This document shows, one piece after another, positions 1 to 7,036 of a DNA stretch of 9,558 nucleotides. Source of the stretch: Pseudomonadota bacterium. Lineage in GTDB: Bacteria > Pseudomonadota > Alphaproteobacteria > Acetobacterales > Acetobacteraceae. Numbering within the stretch: position 1 is the stretch's first letter; each line of letters opens with the position of its first letter. The translations under genes and the position numbers were made by a program. The notes below the pieces were generated by a model. The model saw nothing but the letters and a program-made list of their open reading frames with translations. It was not told the origin of the DNA and did no database searches. The stretch is taken from the NCBI GenBank assembly GCA_021784255.1, contig JAJXSZ010000092.1, forward strand, positions 1 to 9,558. The letters are read 5' to 3'.

Positions 1-651
1 GGCGCCGACGATGTCGAGCGCGCAGGTCTCCGAGGCCAGCACCCAGCCGCCGCTTTCGAGCCGGCCGAGGATCAGCGGGCGCACGCCGGACGGATCGCGC
101 ACGCCGAGCAGCGCCTCCTCCGACAGTGCGATGAGGGAATAGGCGCCGACGACCTGCTTCAGCCCGTCGATCAGGCGGTCGACCACGGTCGAGTAGAGCG
201 AGATGGCGATGAGGTGGACGAACACCTCGCTGTCGGTGGTGGACTGGAACAGGCAGCCGCGGCGGACCAGGTTGCGGCGCAGCGCGGAGGCGTTGGTGAG
301 GTTGCCGTTATGCGCCACCGCGAAACCGCCGAACTCGAAATCGGCATAGAGCGGCTGGACGTTGCGCAGCACCGTGTCGCCGGTGGTGGCGTAGCGGTTG
401 TGGCCGATGGCGTTGCGCCCCGGCAGGCCGGCGATGACGCGCGCGTCGCTGAAATTCTCGCCCACCAGCCCGAGCCCGCGATGCGAGTGGAAGCGCTCGC
501 CGTCATAGGCGACGATGCCGGTGGATTCCTGGCCGCGATGCTGCAGCGCGTGCAGCCCGAGCGCCACCAGCGCCGCCGCGTCCGCCTGGCTCCAGACACC
601 GAAGACGCCGCACTCCTCGTGCAGCTTGTCGTCGTCGCGTTCGTGGATCAT
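1..651 (-). CDS. purF: amidophosphoribosyltransferase PurF, N-terminal part (cut by window edge)
   Basis: PurF catalyses the first committed step of purine synthesis: glutamine plus PRPP gives phosphoribosylamine, in the cytoplasm. The 217 visible residues are the Ntn-type glutaminase domain and its continuation. The nucleophile is Cys14 in EECGVFG, so the first 13 residues form a propeptide that must be removed to expose the cysteine, as in PurF enzymes of the Bacillus type. Other glutaminase landmarks are HRGQES (38-43), HNRYATTG (84-91), AHNGNLTN (113-120) and TTDSE (138-142). The phosphoribosyltransferase domain and any FeS-cluster cysteines lie outside the window. The ATG at 651 has GGAG six bases upstream (658-661). 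It begins 13 nt after the cvpA stop, the classical cvpA-purF pairing. Identity is very secure; the C-terminal half is simply not seen. Confidence 0.97.
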   Translation of the reverse strand, partial: MIHERDDDKLHEECGVFGVWSQADAAALVALGLHALQHRGQESTGIVAYDGERFHSHRGLGLVGENFSDARVIAGLPGRNAIGHNRYATTGDTVLRNVQPLYADFEFGGFAVAHNGNLTNASALRRNLVRRGCLFQSTTDSEVFVHLIAISLYSTVVDRLIDGLKQVVGAYSLIALSEEALLGVRDPSGVRPLILGRLESGGWVLASETCALDIVGA

Positions 652-664
652 GGCGTTCTCCGCG

Positions 665-1372
665 TCACGGCTTCGGGGCGACGGTGGGGGTGGGCGCGGC
701 GGTCGCCGGCGGGATCGGCGGGGCGGCGCCGGGCGGTTGGGCGTCCGACGATCCCGTGGTGGCGGGGCCGCTGGGCGATCGGCCTGGCGTCGCCGACGAA
801 AGGCCGGGGATCGCAAGCTTGCCGCCGATCACCGCCGGCGTGAGCAGGCTGGGCAGGGGCAGCACGTTCTTCTCGTCGAGTGCCGCGACCTTGGGCCGGA
901 AACTCTGCGGCAGCATGCCCGCGAGCCAGACCGCACCGTCATGGGTCAGCGGCAGCAGCCGCGCGGAGCGCACCGGTTTCGGCCATTCGGCGGGCGGGAT
1001 CGCCATGCCCGCCATGATGTAGGCGACGATGCCGATCAGCACCCCGCGCAGCACGCCATAGGCCAGGCCGAGCGTGCGGTCGAGCCCGCCGAGGGCGGAG
1101 GCGCGCACCATCCGCCCGACCAGGTTGGTTGCGAGCGTGAAGACGATCAGCGCCAGCACGAAGACGATGCCGTAGGTCGCGGGATTGGCGATCTGCGGGT
1201 TCTTGATCCAGCCGCGCACCAGCGGGTTCGCCGCCGGGAAGCCGACATAGGCGATATAGGCGGCGGCGGCCCAGGCGGCGATGCCCAGCACCTCGCGCAC
1301 GAAGCCGCGGATGAAGGCGACGATCGCGGAGATGGCCACGACGGCCAGCAGGACGGCGTCTGCGGAGGTCAA
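665..1372 (-). CDS. cvpA: CvpA family membrane protein
   Basis: Inner-membrane protein of the CvpA family, named for colicin V production in E. coli; its biochemical role is not established. The 235 residues show about four membrane segments (roughly 5-21, 29-45, 66-86 and 104-124). Family motifs are visible: RGFVRE after the first helix (22-27) and GGLDRTLG before the fourth (95-102). The last 45 or so residues form a soluble tail rich in Pro, Ala, Ser and Thr, likely disordered and longer than in short CvpA proteins. The start is a TTG codon at 1370-1372; the frame holds no ATG or GTG between the upstream in-frame TAG and this codon, and a partial Shine-Dalgarno GGGA lies 9 nt upstream. It sits 76 nt after radA and 13 nt before purF, a neighbour pairing also found in E. 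coli, which supports the call. Confidence 0.9.
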   Translation of the reverse strand: MTSADAVLLAVVAISAIVAFIRGFVREVLGIAAWAAAAYIAYVGFPAANPLVRGWIKNPQIANPATYGIVFVLALIVFTLATNLVGRMVRASALGGLDRTLGLAYGVLRGVLIGIVAYIMAGMAIPPAEWPKPVRSARLLPLTHDGAVWLAGMLPQSFRPKVAALDEKNVLPLPSLLTPAVIGGKLAIPGLSSATPGRSPSGPATTGSSDAQPPGAAPPIPPATAAPTPTVAPKP

Positions 1373-1413
1373 GGTTGCTGATCCCAGGGACTGGTCGGGA
1401 GAGGGGCTGGCCT

Positions 1414-1441
1414 TCTATATCGGTCGCCGCCCCGCTGTCGC
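1414..1441 (-). promoter_or_regulatory. candidate promoter ahead of cvpA-purF
   Basis: In the 76-nt gap between radA and cvpA there is a small AT island. Read on the minus strand it gives a -10-like TATAGA (1414-1419), a 16-nt spacer and a -35-like GCGACA (1436-1441), each matching the sigma-70 consensus at four of six positions. Transcription would begin about 35 nt before the cvpA TTG. The match is weak and this is inference from spacing and base composition only; readthrough from radA is equally plausible. Confidence 0.25.
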
Positions 1442-1448
1442 CAGACCG

Positions 1449-2843
1449 TCATGCGGATACCTTCCCCGCGCGGGCGAGAAACCTCGCCACCAGGTCGCCG
1501 AGATGGCCGATCTCGGCCAGCGCCAGGCCCTCCGGCGCCGCCGCCTGGCGGTTGCCGCGCGCCACCCGCCGCGGCAGGCAGGCAGCAGAGAAGCCGAGCT
1601 TCTGCGCCTCCTTGAGCCGCGCCTCGGCCTGCGCCACCTGCCGCACCTCGCCCGAGAGCCCGACCTCGCCGAAATAGACACAGCCGGCATCGGTCGGCTG
1701 GTCCGCCACCGCCGAGACGATCGCCGCCGCGACCGCGAGGTCGGCCGCCGGCTCGCCGATGCGCAGCCCGCCGGCGACGTTGAGGTAGACGTCCGACCCC
1801 GCCAGCCGCATCCCGCAGCGCGATTCCAGGACCGCGAGCAGCATCGACAGCCGCGAGGCATCCCAGCCCACCGTGGCCCGCCGCGGCGAGCCGCCGGCAT
1901 TGGTCGCGAGCAGGCACTGGATCTCGACCAGCACCGGGCGCGTGCCCTCGACGCCCGCGAACACCGCGCTGCCGGAGACGTTGCCGCGACGCTCGGCGAG
2001 GAACAGGGCGGAGGGGTTGGCGACCTCGGCGAGCCCGGTCTCCGTCATCTCGAACACGCCGATCTCGTCGGTGGCGCCGAAGCGGTTCTTCACCCCGCGC
2101 AGGATGCGGAACTGGTGGCCGCGGTCGCCCTCGAAATAGAGCACGGCGTCGACCATGTGCTCGAGCACGCGCGGCCCGGCGATCGAGCCCTCCTTGGTAA
2201 CGTGGCCGACCAGCGCCACGGCGAAGCCCTGCGACTTGGCCAGCCGGATCAGCTCGAAGGCCGAGGCGCGCACCTGGCTCACCGAGCCGGGCGCCGCCTC
2301 CAGCGTGTCGAGCCACATCGTCTGGATGGAGTCGATGACGACGAAGGTCGCGTCGCGCGCCGCCTCCAGCGAGGCGGCGATGTCGCGCAGGTTGATCGCC
2401 GCCGCGAGTTCCAGCGGCGCCGCGGCGAGGCCGAGGCGGCGCGCGCGCAGGCGCACCTGTTCGATCGATTCCTCGCCCGAGATGTAGATCGCGCGCCGGC
2501 CGCTCTCGGCGAGGCTTGCCGCGGCCTGCAGCAGCAGCGTGGACTTGCCGATGCCAGGATCGCCGCCGAGCAGCACCGCGGAACCGCCGACCAGGCCGCC
2601 GCCCAGCACGCGGTCGAGCTCGGCGATGCCGGTCCCGGCGCGCGGTGGTGGCTCCGCCTCGCCCGACAGCGCCACGAAATCGAGCTTCCTGCCCTTGGCC
2701 GCGGTGCGCGCGGGGCCGGCGGCGGGGGTCGCGGCCTCCTCGGCGATCGAGTTCCAGGCGCCGCAGGTCTCGCAGCGTCCGGCCCATTTCGGGGTCACGG
2801 CGCCGCATTGCGCGCAGACGAAGCGGGCGACCGCGCGGGCTAT
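1449..2843 (-). CDS. radA: DNA repair protein RadA (branch-migration ATPase), apparent ATA start
   Basis: RadA (Sms) is a RecA-like hexameric helicase that drives branch migration of recombination intermediates. Numbered from the ATA at 2843, the product has 464 residues, close to E. coli RadA (460). In order: a four-cysteine zinc ribbon (C10-x2-C13, C24-x2-C27), Walker A GGDPGIGKST (93-102), Walker B-like VVIDSIQT (168-175), the RadA signature KNRFG (252-256), and a C-terminal Lon-protease-like domain beginning near PRRATVGWDAS (about 320). No ATG, GTG or TTG is available upstream of the zinc ribbon in frame. A GTG at 2798 would remove the first CxxC. The ATA lies 8 nt after GGAG and gives the family-like N-terminus MARAVARFVC, so I take it as the start; it overlaps the mlaF TAG by two bases. 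Function is secure, the start is the uncertain part. Confidence 0.93.
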   Translation of the reverse strand: MARAVARFVCAQCGAVTPKWAGRCETCGAWNSIAEEAATPAAGPARTAAKGRKLDFVALSGEAEPPPRAGTGIAELDRVLGGGLVGGSAVLLGGDPGIGKSTLLLQAAASLAESGRRAIYISGEESIEQVRLRARRLGLAAAPLELAAAINLRDIAASLEAARDATFVVIDSIQTMWLDTLEAAPGSVSQVRASAFELIRLAKSQGFAVALVGHVTKEGSIAGPRVLEHMVDAVLYFEGDRGHQFRILRGVKNRFGATDEIGVFEMTETGLAEVANPSALFLAERRGNVSGSAVFAGVEGTRPVLVEIQCLLATNAGGSPRRATVGWDASRLSMLLAVLESRCGMRLAGSDVYLNVAGGLRIGEPAADLAVAAAIVSAVADQPTDAGCVYFGEVGLSGEVRQVAQAEARLKEAQKLGFSAACLPRRVARGNRQAAAPEGLALAEIGHLGDLVARFLARAGKVSA

Positions 2844-3628
2844 CGCCGTAGCTCCATGGTGATCGGCCCCTCGCGGCGCCCATGGGTGAACTGGTCGACG
2901 ATCGCGTTGCCGCTGGTCATCAGCGTGTCCGGCGCGCCCTGCCAGACGATGCGGCCCTTATGCAGCATCGCCACCGAATCCGCGATCCGCATGGCGCTGG
3001 CCATGTCGTGGGTGATGGCGATCGCGGTGCTGCCGAGGCGCTTGACCACGTCGACGATCAGCCCGTCGATCACCGCGCCCATGATCGGGTCGAGCCCGGT
3101 GGTCGGCTCGTCGAAGAACAGCAGGTCGGGCGCGGCAGCGATGGCGCGGGCCAGGGCGACGCGCTTCTGCATGCCGCCGGAAAGCTCGGCCGGCCAGAGA
3201 TCGCCGACGCTGGGCGCGAGCCCGACCTGCGCCAGCACCGCGTCGGCGCGCCCGCGCGCCTCGCGCCGGCCGACGCGGTGGCGGGCGAGCAGGCCGAAGG
3301 CGACGTTCTCCCAGACCGGCAGGCTGTCGAACAGCGCGCCGTTCTGGAACAGCATGCCCATGGTGGCGACCGCGCGCTCGCGCCCCTCGCGATCCATCGC
3401 CAGCAGGTTCCTGCCGTCGAGCTCGATCGTGCCCGCGTCCGGCTCGATCAGGCCGAGCACGCATTTGATCAGCACCGACTTGCCGCTGCCCGAGCCACCG
3501 ATGACGACGAGCGAGGTGCCGGCGGGCACGTCGAGGTCGATGCCGTCGAGCACCTGCTTTGCGCCGAAGCCCTTCCGCAGGCCGCGGATGCGGAGTTTCG
3601 GTACCGCCGCGACCGCCGCGTCGCTCAT
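2840..3628 (-). CDS. mlaF: Mla-type phospholipid ABC transporter, ATP-binding subunit
   Basis: Cytoplasmic ATPase of an MlaEF-type transporter that moves phospholipids between the inner membrane and the periplasmic carrier system, helping keep outer-membrane lipid asymmetry. The 262 residues carry the full ABC set: Walker A GGSGSGKS (44-51), Q-loop FQNGALFDS (Q95), signature LSGGMQKR (149-156), Walker B LLFFDEPTTGLDP (169-181) and switch histidine H207 in ITHDM. The FQNGALFDSLPVWENV stretch is typical of MlaF rather than of general importers. Its ATG overlaps the mlaE stop as ATGA, implying translational coupling. It ends in TAG (2840-2842), two bases of which are shared with the proposed radA start. 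If base 2841 were C, this frame would run 15 codons further, to a TGA at 2795-2797. Confidence 0.93.
   Translation of the reverse strand: MSDAAVAAVPKLRIRGLRKGFGAKQVLDGIDLDVPAGTSLVVIGGSGSGKSVLIKCVLGLIEPDAGTIELDGRNLLAMDREGRERAVATMGMLFQNGALFDSLPVWENVAFGLLARHRVGRREARGRADAVLAQVGLAPSVGDLWPAELSGGMQKRVALARAIAAAPDLLFFDEPTTGLDPIMGAVIDGLIVDVVKRLGSTAIAITHDMASAMRIADSVAMLHKGRIVWQGAPDTLMTSGNAIVDQFTHGRREGPITMELRR
2852..2855 (-). promoter_or_regulatory. ribosome binding site that points to the ATA start of radA
   Basis: GGAG on the minus strand lies inside the last codons of mlaF, separated by 8 nt from the ATA at 2841-2843. This is ideal spacing for an initiation codon at that place and is too close (2 nt) to the in-frame ACG just upstream. 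It is the main reason for placing the radA start at the ATA rather than at the GTG at 2798. Confidence 0.55.
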
Positions 3629-4449
3629 CGCACGAAGAAGATCTCGGTGAGCACGTAGTCGAAGGCAAGGATCAGCACCGAGGCGGAAACCACCGCGGCG
3701 GTGGTCGCACTGCCCACGCCCTGGGCGCCGCCCTTGGAGTTGTAGCCGTTGTAGCAACCCATCAGCGCCACCAGGAAGCCGAACACGGCGGCCTTCACCA
3801 GCCCCGAGACGACGTCCTGGGTCTGCACGAAGTTCAGCGTGTTCTCCAGGTAGACATGGCCGTTGAAGCCGAGCCTGAGGGTGGCAATGATGTAGCCGCC
3901 GAGCACGCCCAGGATGTCGGCGACGACCACCAGCAGCGGCAGCGCGATCGCGCCGGCGAGCAGGCGCGGCGCCACCAGGTATTTCATCGGGTTGGTCGAG
4001 AGCGTGGTCAGCGCGTCGATCTGGTCGGTCACGCGCATGGTGCCGAGCTCGGCCGCCATCGCCGCCCCGGCCCGCCCCGCGACCATCAGCCCGGCCAGCA
4101 CCGGGCCGAGTTCGCGGGTGACGGAGAGCACGACCAGGCTCGCGATCTGGGTCTCGGCGGAGAAGCGCGCGAGCCCGGTCGCCGATTGCAGCGCCAGCAC
4201 CATGCCGGTGAAGATCGCGGTCAGCGCCACCACCGGCAGCGAGAAATAGCCGATCTCCGCGAGCGAGCGGCCGACCATGCGCGGATAGAAGGGCGGGCGG
4301 ACGATCTGCGACACGCCTTCGGCGGCGAACAGGGTGATCCGCCCGCATTGGCGCGCGACGGCGATGGCCGCCTTGCCGATCGCGGCAACGGCATCGAGCA
4401 GGCGTTCCATCAGCGCCGCCCCGCTAACGATCGCATTCAGCGATGGCAT
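3625..4449 (-). CDS. mlaE: Mla-type phospholipid ABC transporter, permease subunit
   Basis: Inner-membrane permease of the MlaE/DUF140 family, partner of the downstream ATPase. The 274 residues give an amphipathic N-terminal part followed by about five hydrophobic segments (roughly 66-90, 104-130, 157-190, 215-235, 250-272). Family motifs are clear: FTGMVLALQ (80-88), RELGPVLAGLMVAGRAGAAMAAELG (112-136) ahead of MRVTDQIDAL, and the C-terminal FDYVLTEIFF. The first ATG (4449) directly abuts the alr TGA and has no Shine-Dalgarno; it lies in a 13-bp tandem duplication. A second ATG at 4410 (residue 14) has a GGGG tract 8 nt upstream and gives 261 residues, close to E. coli MlaE (260), so it may be the true start. 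No MlaD-type substrate-binding gene follows. Confidence 0.92.
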   Translation of the reverse strand: MPSLNAIVSGAALMERLLDAVAAIGKAAIAVARQCGRITLFAAEGVSQIVRPPFYPRMVGRSLAEIGYFSLPVVALTAIFTGMVLALQSATGLARFSAETQIASLVVLSVTRELGPVLAGLMVAGRAGAAMAAELGTMRVTDQIDALTTLSTNPMKYLVAPRLLAGAIALPLLVVVADILGVLGGYIIATLRLGFNGHVYLENTLNFVQTQDVVSGLVKAAVFGFLVALMGCYNGYNSKGGAQGVGSATTAAVVSASVLILAFDYVLTEIFFVR

Positions 4450-4462
4450 TCAGCGATGGCAT
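4433..4462. repeat. 13-bp tandem direct repeat across the alr/mlaE junction
   Basis: The unit tcagcgatggcat occurs twice without a gap (4437-4449 and 4450-4462), and the period of 13 extends four bases to the left, giving 30 nt of perfect periodicity. On the coding strand the unit reads ATGCCATCGCTGA, so each copy carries an ATG and, at the other end, a TGA. The copy boundary falls exactly between the alr stop codon and the first possible mlaE ATG. Confidence 0.9.
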
Positions 4463-5520
4463 CGGGCGACCCGCGGCCCGAGGCGCGTCAGCACCTCGTA
4501 GGCGTTGGTGCCGGCCCAGAGGGCGACGGTCTCCGCCGCGACCCCCTCGCCCACCAGTGTGACGCGGGAGCCCTCGGCGAGGCCCGGCACGCCGGTCGCG
4601 TCGTAGGTCGTGAGATCCATGGAGACCCGCCCTACCAGTGGCAGCACGTGGCCGTCAAAGAGGGCGTGGCCGGTGTTGCCGAGGACGCGTGGCCAACCGT
4701 CGGCATAGCCGATGCCGACGGTGGCGATGCGCGTATGGCGCCCGGCGCGCCAGGTGGCGTTGTAGCCGACGCTCTCGCCCGGCCGGATGTCGCGCAGTTG
4801 CAGCACCGGCGCGGTGAGCCGGGCGGCGGCGCGCATCGGGTTGGCATGGCCCGGCGTCGGGTTGATGCCGTAGAGCGCCGCGCCCGGGCGCGCCAGGTCG
4901 GAGGCGAAGTCCGCGCCGAGGAAGATGCCGGAGGAGTTGGCAAGGCTCGTCTTCCAGGCGGGGAACAGGGCGCGGAGCCGGGCGAACCGCTCGCGCTGCA
5001 GCGCGTTGGCGGGATCCGCCGGCTCCTCGGAGGCGACGAGGTGGGTCATCAGCAGCGCCACCTCGACGCCGGCGAGCAGCGCCGGCTCGCCGGCGAGGCG
5101 CGCCATCTCGGCGTCGGCGAGACCGAGCCGGTTCATGCCGGTGTCCGCGTGCAGGAAGGCGATGCCGCCGCCCGCCTCGCGCCACAGCGCGAGCTGGCCG
5201 AGGCTCGAAAGCACGGGGACGAGGCCGGCAGCACGGCAGGCGGCGACCTGCGGGCCCGCCGGTCCGTTGAGCACGGCGATGCGCGCCTCGGGCAGCACCG
5301 CGCGCAATGCCAGCGCCTCGGCGACCTGGGCGACGAAAAACGTGGCGCAGCCGGCGCGCGCGAGCGCGGGGGCGATGGCGGCGGCGCCGTGGCCATAGGC
5401 GTCGGCCTTCACCACGGCGGCGGCGGCGGCACCGTGGCGGCGGGCGAGTTCGCGCCAATTGGCGACGATGGCGCCGGTATCGACGTCAAGGACGGCGCCG
5501 GTCTCGCCTTGCGCGTGCAT
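4450..5520 (-). CDS. alr: alanine racemase
   Basis: Fold-type III PLP enzyme interconverting L- and D-alanine, supplying D-Ala for peptidoglycan. The 356 residues begin with the barrel domain: the PLP lysine is K38 in VVKADAYGHG (36-45), followed by HADTGMNRLG (124-133), MTHL (158-161) and the PLP-ring arginine R211 in ARPGAALYG. The C-terminal beta domain carries the catalytic tyrosine Y272 in GIGYADGW and M301 in GRVSMD. All key catalytic residues are therefore present. The ATG at 5520 follows the dnaB stop by 7 nt with no good Shine-Dalgarno, suggesting coupled translation. The TGA at 4450-4452 lies in a 13-bp tandem repeat shared with the mlaE start. Linkage of dnaB and alr is common in Proteobacteria. 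Confidence 0.96.
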   Translation of the reverse strand: MHAQGETGAVLDVDTGAIVANWRELARRHGAAAAAVVKADAYGHGAAAIAPALARAGCATFFVAQVAEALALRAVLPEARIAVLNGPAGPQVAACRAAGLVPVLSSLGQLALWREAGGGIAFLHADTGMNRLGLADAEMARLAGEPALLAGVEVALLMTHLVASEEPADPANALQRERFARLRALFPAWKTSLANSSGIFLGADFASDLARPGAALYGINPTPGHANPMRAAARLTAPVLQLRDIRPGESVGYNATWRAGRHTRIATVGIGYADGWPRVLGNTGHALFDGHVLPLVGRVSMDLTTYDATGVPGLAEGSRVTLVGEGVAAETVALWAGTNAYEVLTRLGPRVARCHR

Positions 5521-5527
5521 CGGGCGT

Positions 5528-7024
5528 TCAGAATTCGTCCGCGTGCACCTGGTCGAGATCGGCGAAGCGGGTGAACTCGCCCTCGAAGAAGACCTCGACC
5601 GTGCCGGTGGGACCGTGGCGCTGCTTCTCGATCAGCAGCTCCGCCTTGTTGTGCACCTTCTCCATGTTCTCCTGCCAGCGCGCGAGCGCGTCCTCGTGCT
5701 TGGCCGGATTCTCGAAGGCGATCGCCTTCGGCTTGCGCATGTTGAGGTAGTACTCGTCGCGGTAGATGAACATCACGACGTCCGCGTCCTGCTCGATCGA
5801 GCCGGATTCGCGCAGGTCGGCAAGCTGTGGGCGCTTGTCGTCGCGGCTTTCCACGGCGCGCGAGAGCTGCGAGGCGGCGATCACCGGCACGTCGAGCTCC
5901 TTCGCGAGCGCCTTGAGGCCCTGGGTGATCATGCTGATTTCCAGCACCCGGCTTTCCGCGCGCTGACCGACCGCGGGGCGCATCAGCTGCAGGTAGTCCA
6001 CCATGACCAGCGCCAGCCCGTTGGTGCGCTTGAGGCGCCGGCAGCGGCTGCGCAGCGCCGAGAGCGTGATGCCCGGCGTGTCGTCGATGAATATTGGCAG
6101 CGCGCTGATCTCGCGGCTGGCGCCGACGAAACGGTCGAAGTCGCGCTGCGCGATGTCGCCGCGGCGGATGCGGTCGCCGGAAATGCGCGCGGCATCGGCG
6201 AGGATGCGGTTGCCGACCTGCTCGGCACTCATTTCCAGCGAGAAGATCGCAACCGCGCGGGTGGGCAGCGCATTGGCGTCGGTGGTGCGCGCCTCGGCGA
6301 GGAAGGAGCGTGCCGCAGCCTGGGCGACGGTCGTCAGCAGCGAGGATTTCCCCATGCCCGGCCGCCCGGCCATGATGATGAGATCGGATTTGTGCAGCCC
6401 GCCCAGTCGCTTGTCGAGGTCGCGCAGCCCGGTGGTGACACCGGAGATGCCGCCGGAGCTGCGCAGTGCCCGGTCCGCCGCGGCGACGGCCTGCGCCAGC
6501 GCCCGGTCGAAGGCGATGAAGCCGCGCTCGCTGTCGTGCTCGGCGAGCGTGTAGAGCGCGGACTCGGCCTGCTCGATCTGGTGCTTGGCGTCCTGGTCCG
6601 GCTCCGAGGCGAAGGCACTGTTGACGACGTTCTCGCCGATGTCGATGAGCTGGCGGCGCAGCCAGGCATCGTGGATCGCCCGCCCGTAGTCGCCGGCGTT
6701 GATGATGCCGACCATGGCCGAGACGAGCTGGGCCAGGTAGGCGGTGCCGCCGACCTCCTCGAGATGACCGGAATGCTCGAACTCCGCCTTCAGCGTGACC
6801 GCGTCGGCGATCTGCCCGCGGCCGACGCGCGCCGCGATGGCGGCGAAGATGCGGCCATGGATGGTGTCGGCAAAATGCTCGGGGCGCAGGAAATCCGAGA
6901 TCCGGTCATAGGCGCCGTTATTGGCCAGCAGCGCGCCGAGCAGCGCCTGCTCCGCCTCCACGTTGGTCGGCGGGAGGCGCTGGGACAGGCCCAGCAGCGG
7001 CGGTTCGGTCTCACGCGTCACCAT
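5528..7024 (-). CDS. dnaB: replicative DNA helicase DnaB
   Basis: Hexameric 5'-3' helicase of the replication fork. From the ATG at 7024 the product has 498 residues. The N-terminal DnaG-binding domain starts at RLPPTNVEAEQALLGALL (16-33). The RecA-like motor has Walker A GRPGMGKSS (220-228), the catalytic glutamate E264 in FSLEMS, Walker B MVDYLQLM (341-348), SQLSRAVESR (385-394), LRESGSIEQDAD (404-415) and KQRHGPTG (467-474). No intein interrupts these sites, which are common insertion points. A short extra stretch rich in Ala and Thr lies between Walker A and FSLEMS (about 243-256). AGGGA at 7032-7036 stands 7 nt before this ATG, which decides the start; a GTG at 7060 would add 12 Arg-rich residues encoded by a GC-rich repeat. 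It heads the tight dnaB-to-purF cluster. Confidence 0.97.
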   Translation of the reverse strand: MVTRETEPPLLGLSQRLPPTNVEAEQALLGALLANNGAYDRISDFLRPEHFADTIHGRIFAAIAARVGRGQIADAVTLKAEFEHSGHLEEVGGTAYLAQLVSAMVGIINAGDYGRAIHDAWLRRQLIDIGENVVNSAFASEPDQDAKHQIEQAESALYTLAEHDSERGFIAFDRALAQAVAAADRALRSSGGISGVTTGLRDLDKRLGGLHKSDLIIMAGRPGMGKSSLLTTVAQAAARSFLAEARTTDANALPTRAVAIFSLEMSAEQVGNRILADAARISGDRIRRGDIAQRDFDRFVGASREISALPIFIDDTPGITLSALRSRCRRLKRTNGLALVMVDYLQLMRPAVGQRAESRVLEISMITQGLKALAKELDVPVIAASQLSRAVESRDDKRPQLADLRESGSIEQDADVVMFIYRDEYYLNMRKPKAIAFENPAKHEDALARWQENMEKVHNKAELLIEKQRHGPTGTVEVFFEGEFTRFADLDQVHADEF

Positions 7025-7031
7025 CACCCCA

Positions 7032-7036
7032 TCCCT
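7032..7036 (-). promoter_or_regulatory. ribosome binding site fixing the dnaB start
   Basis: AGGGA on the minus strand, 7 nt before the ATG at 7024. It favours this start over the in-frame GTG codons at 7060, 7027 and 7021. Confidence 0.6.

Noticed and set aside
1449..2798. radA starting at the GTG at 2798
   Set aside because: This would begin at MTPKWAG and drop the first two zinc-ribbon cysteines, which are clearly encoded just upstream in the same frame.
1369..2883. A 504-codon minus-strand frame overlapping radA
   Set aside because: It is radA read out of frame: Arg-rich, no motif, while the neighbouring frame holds the zinc ribbon, Walker motifs and KNRFG.
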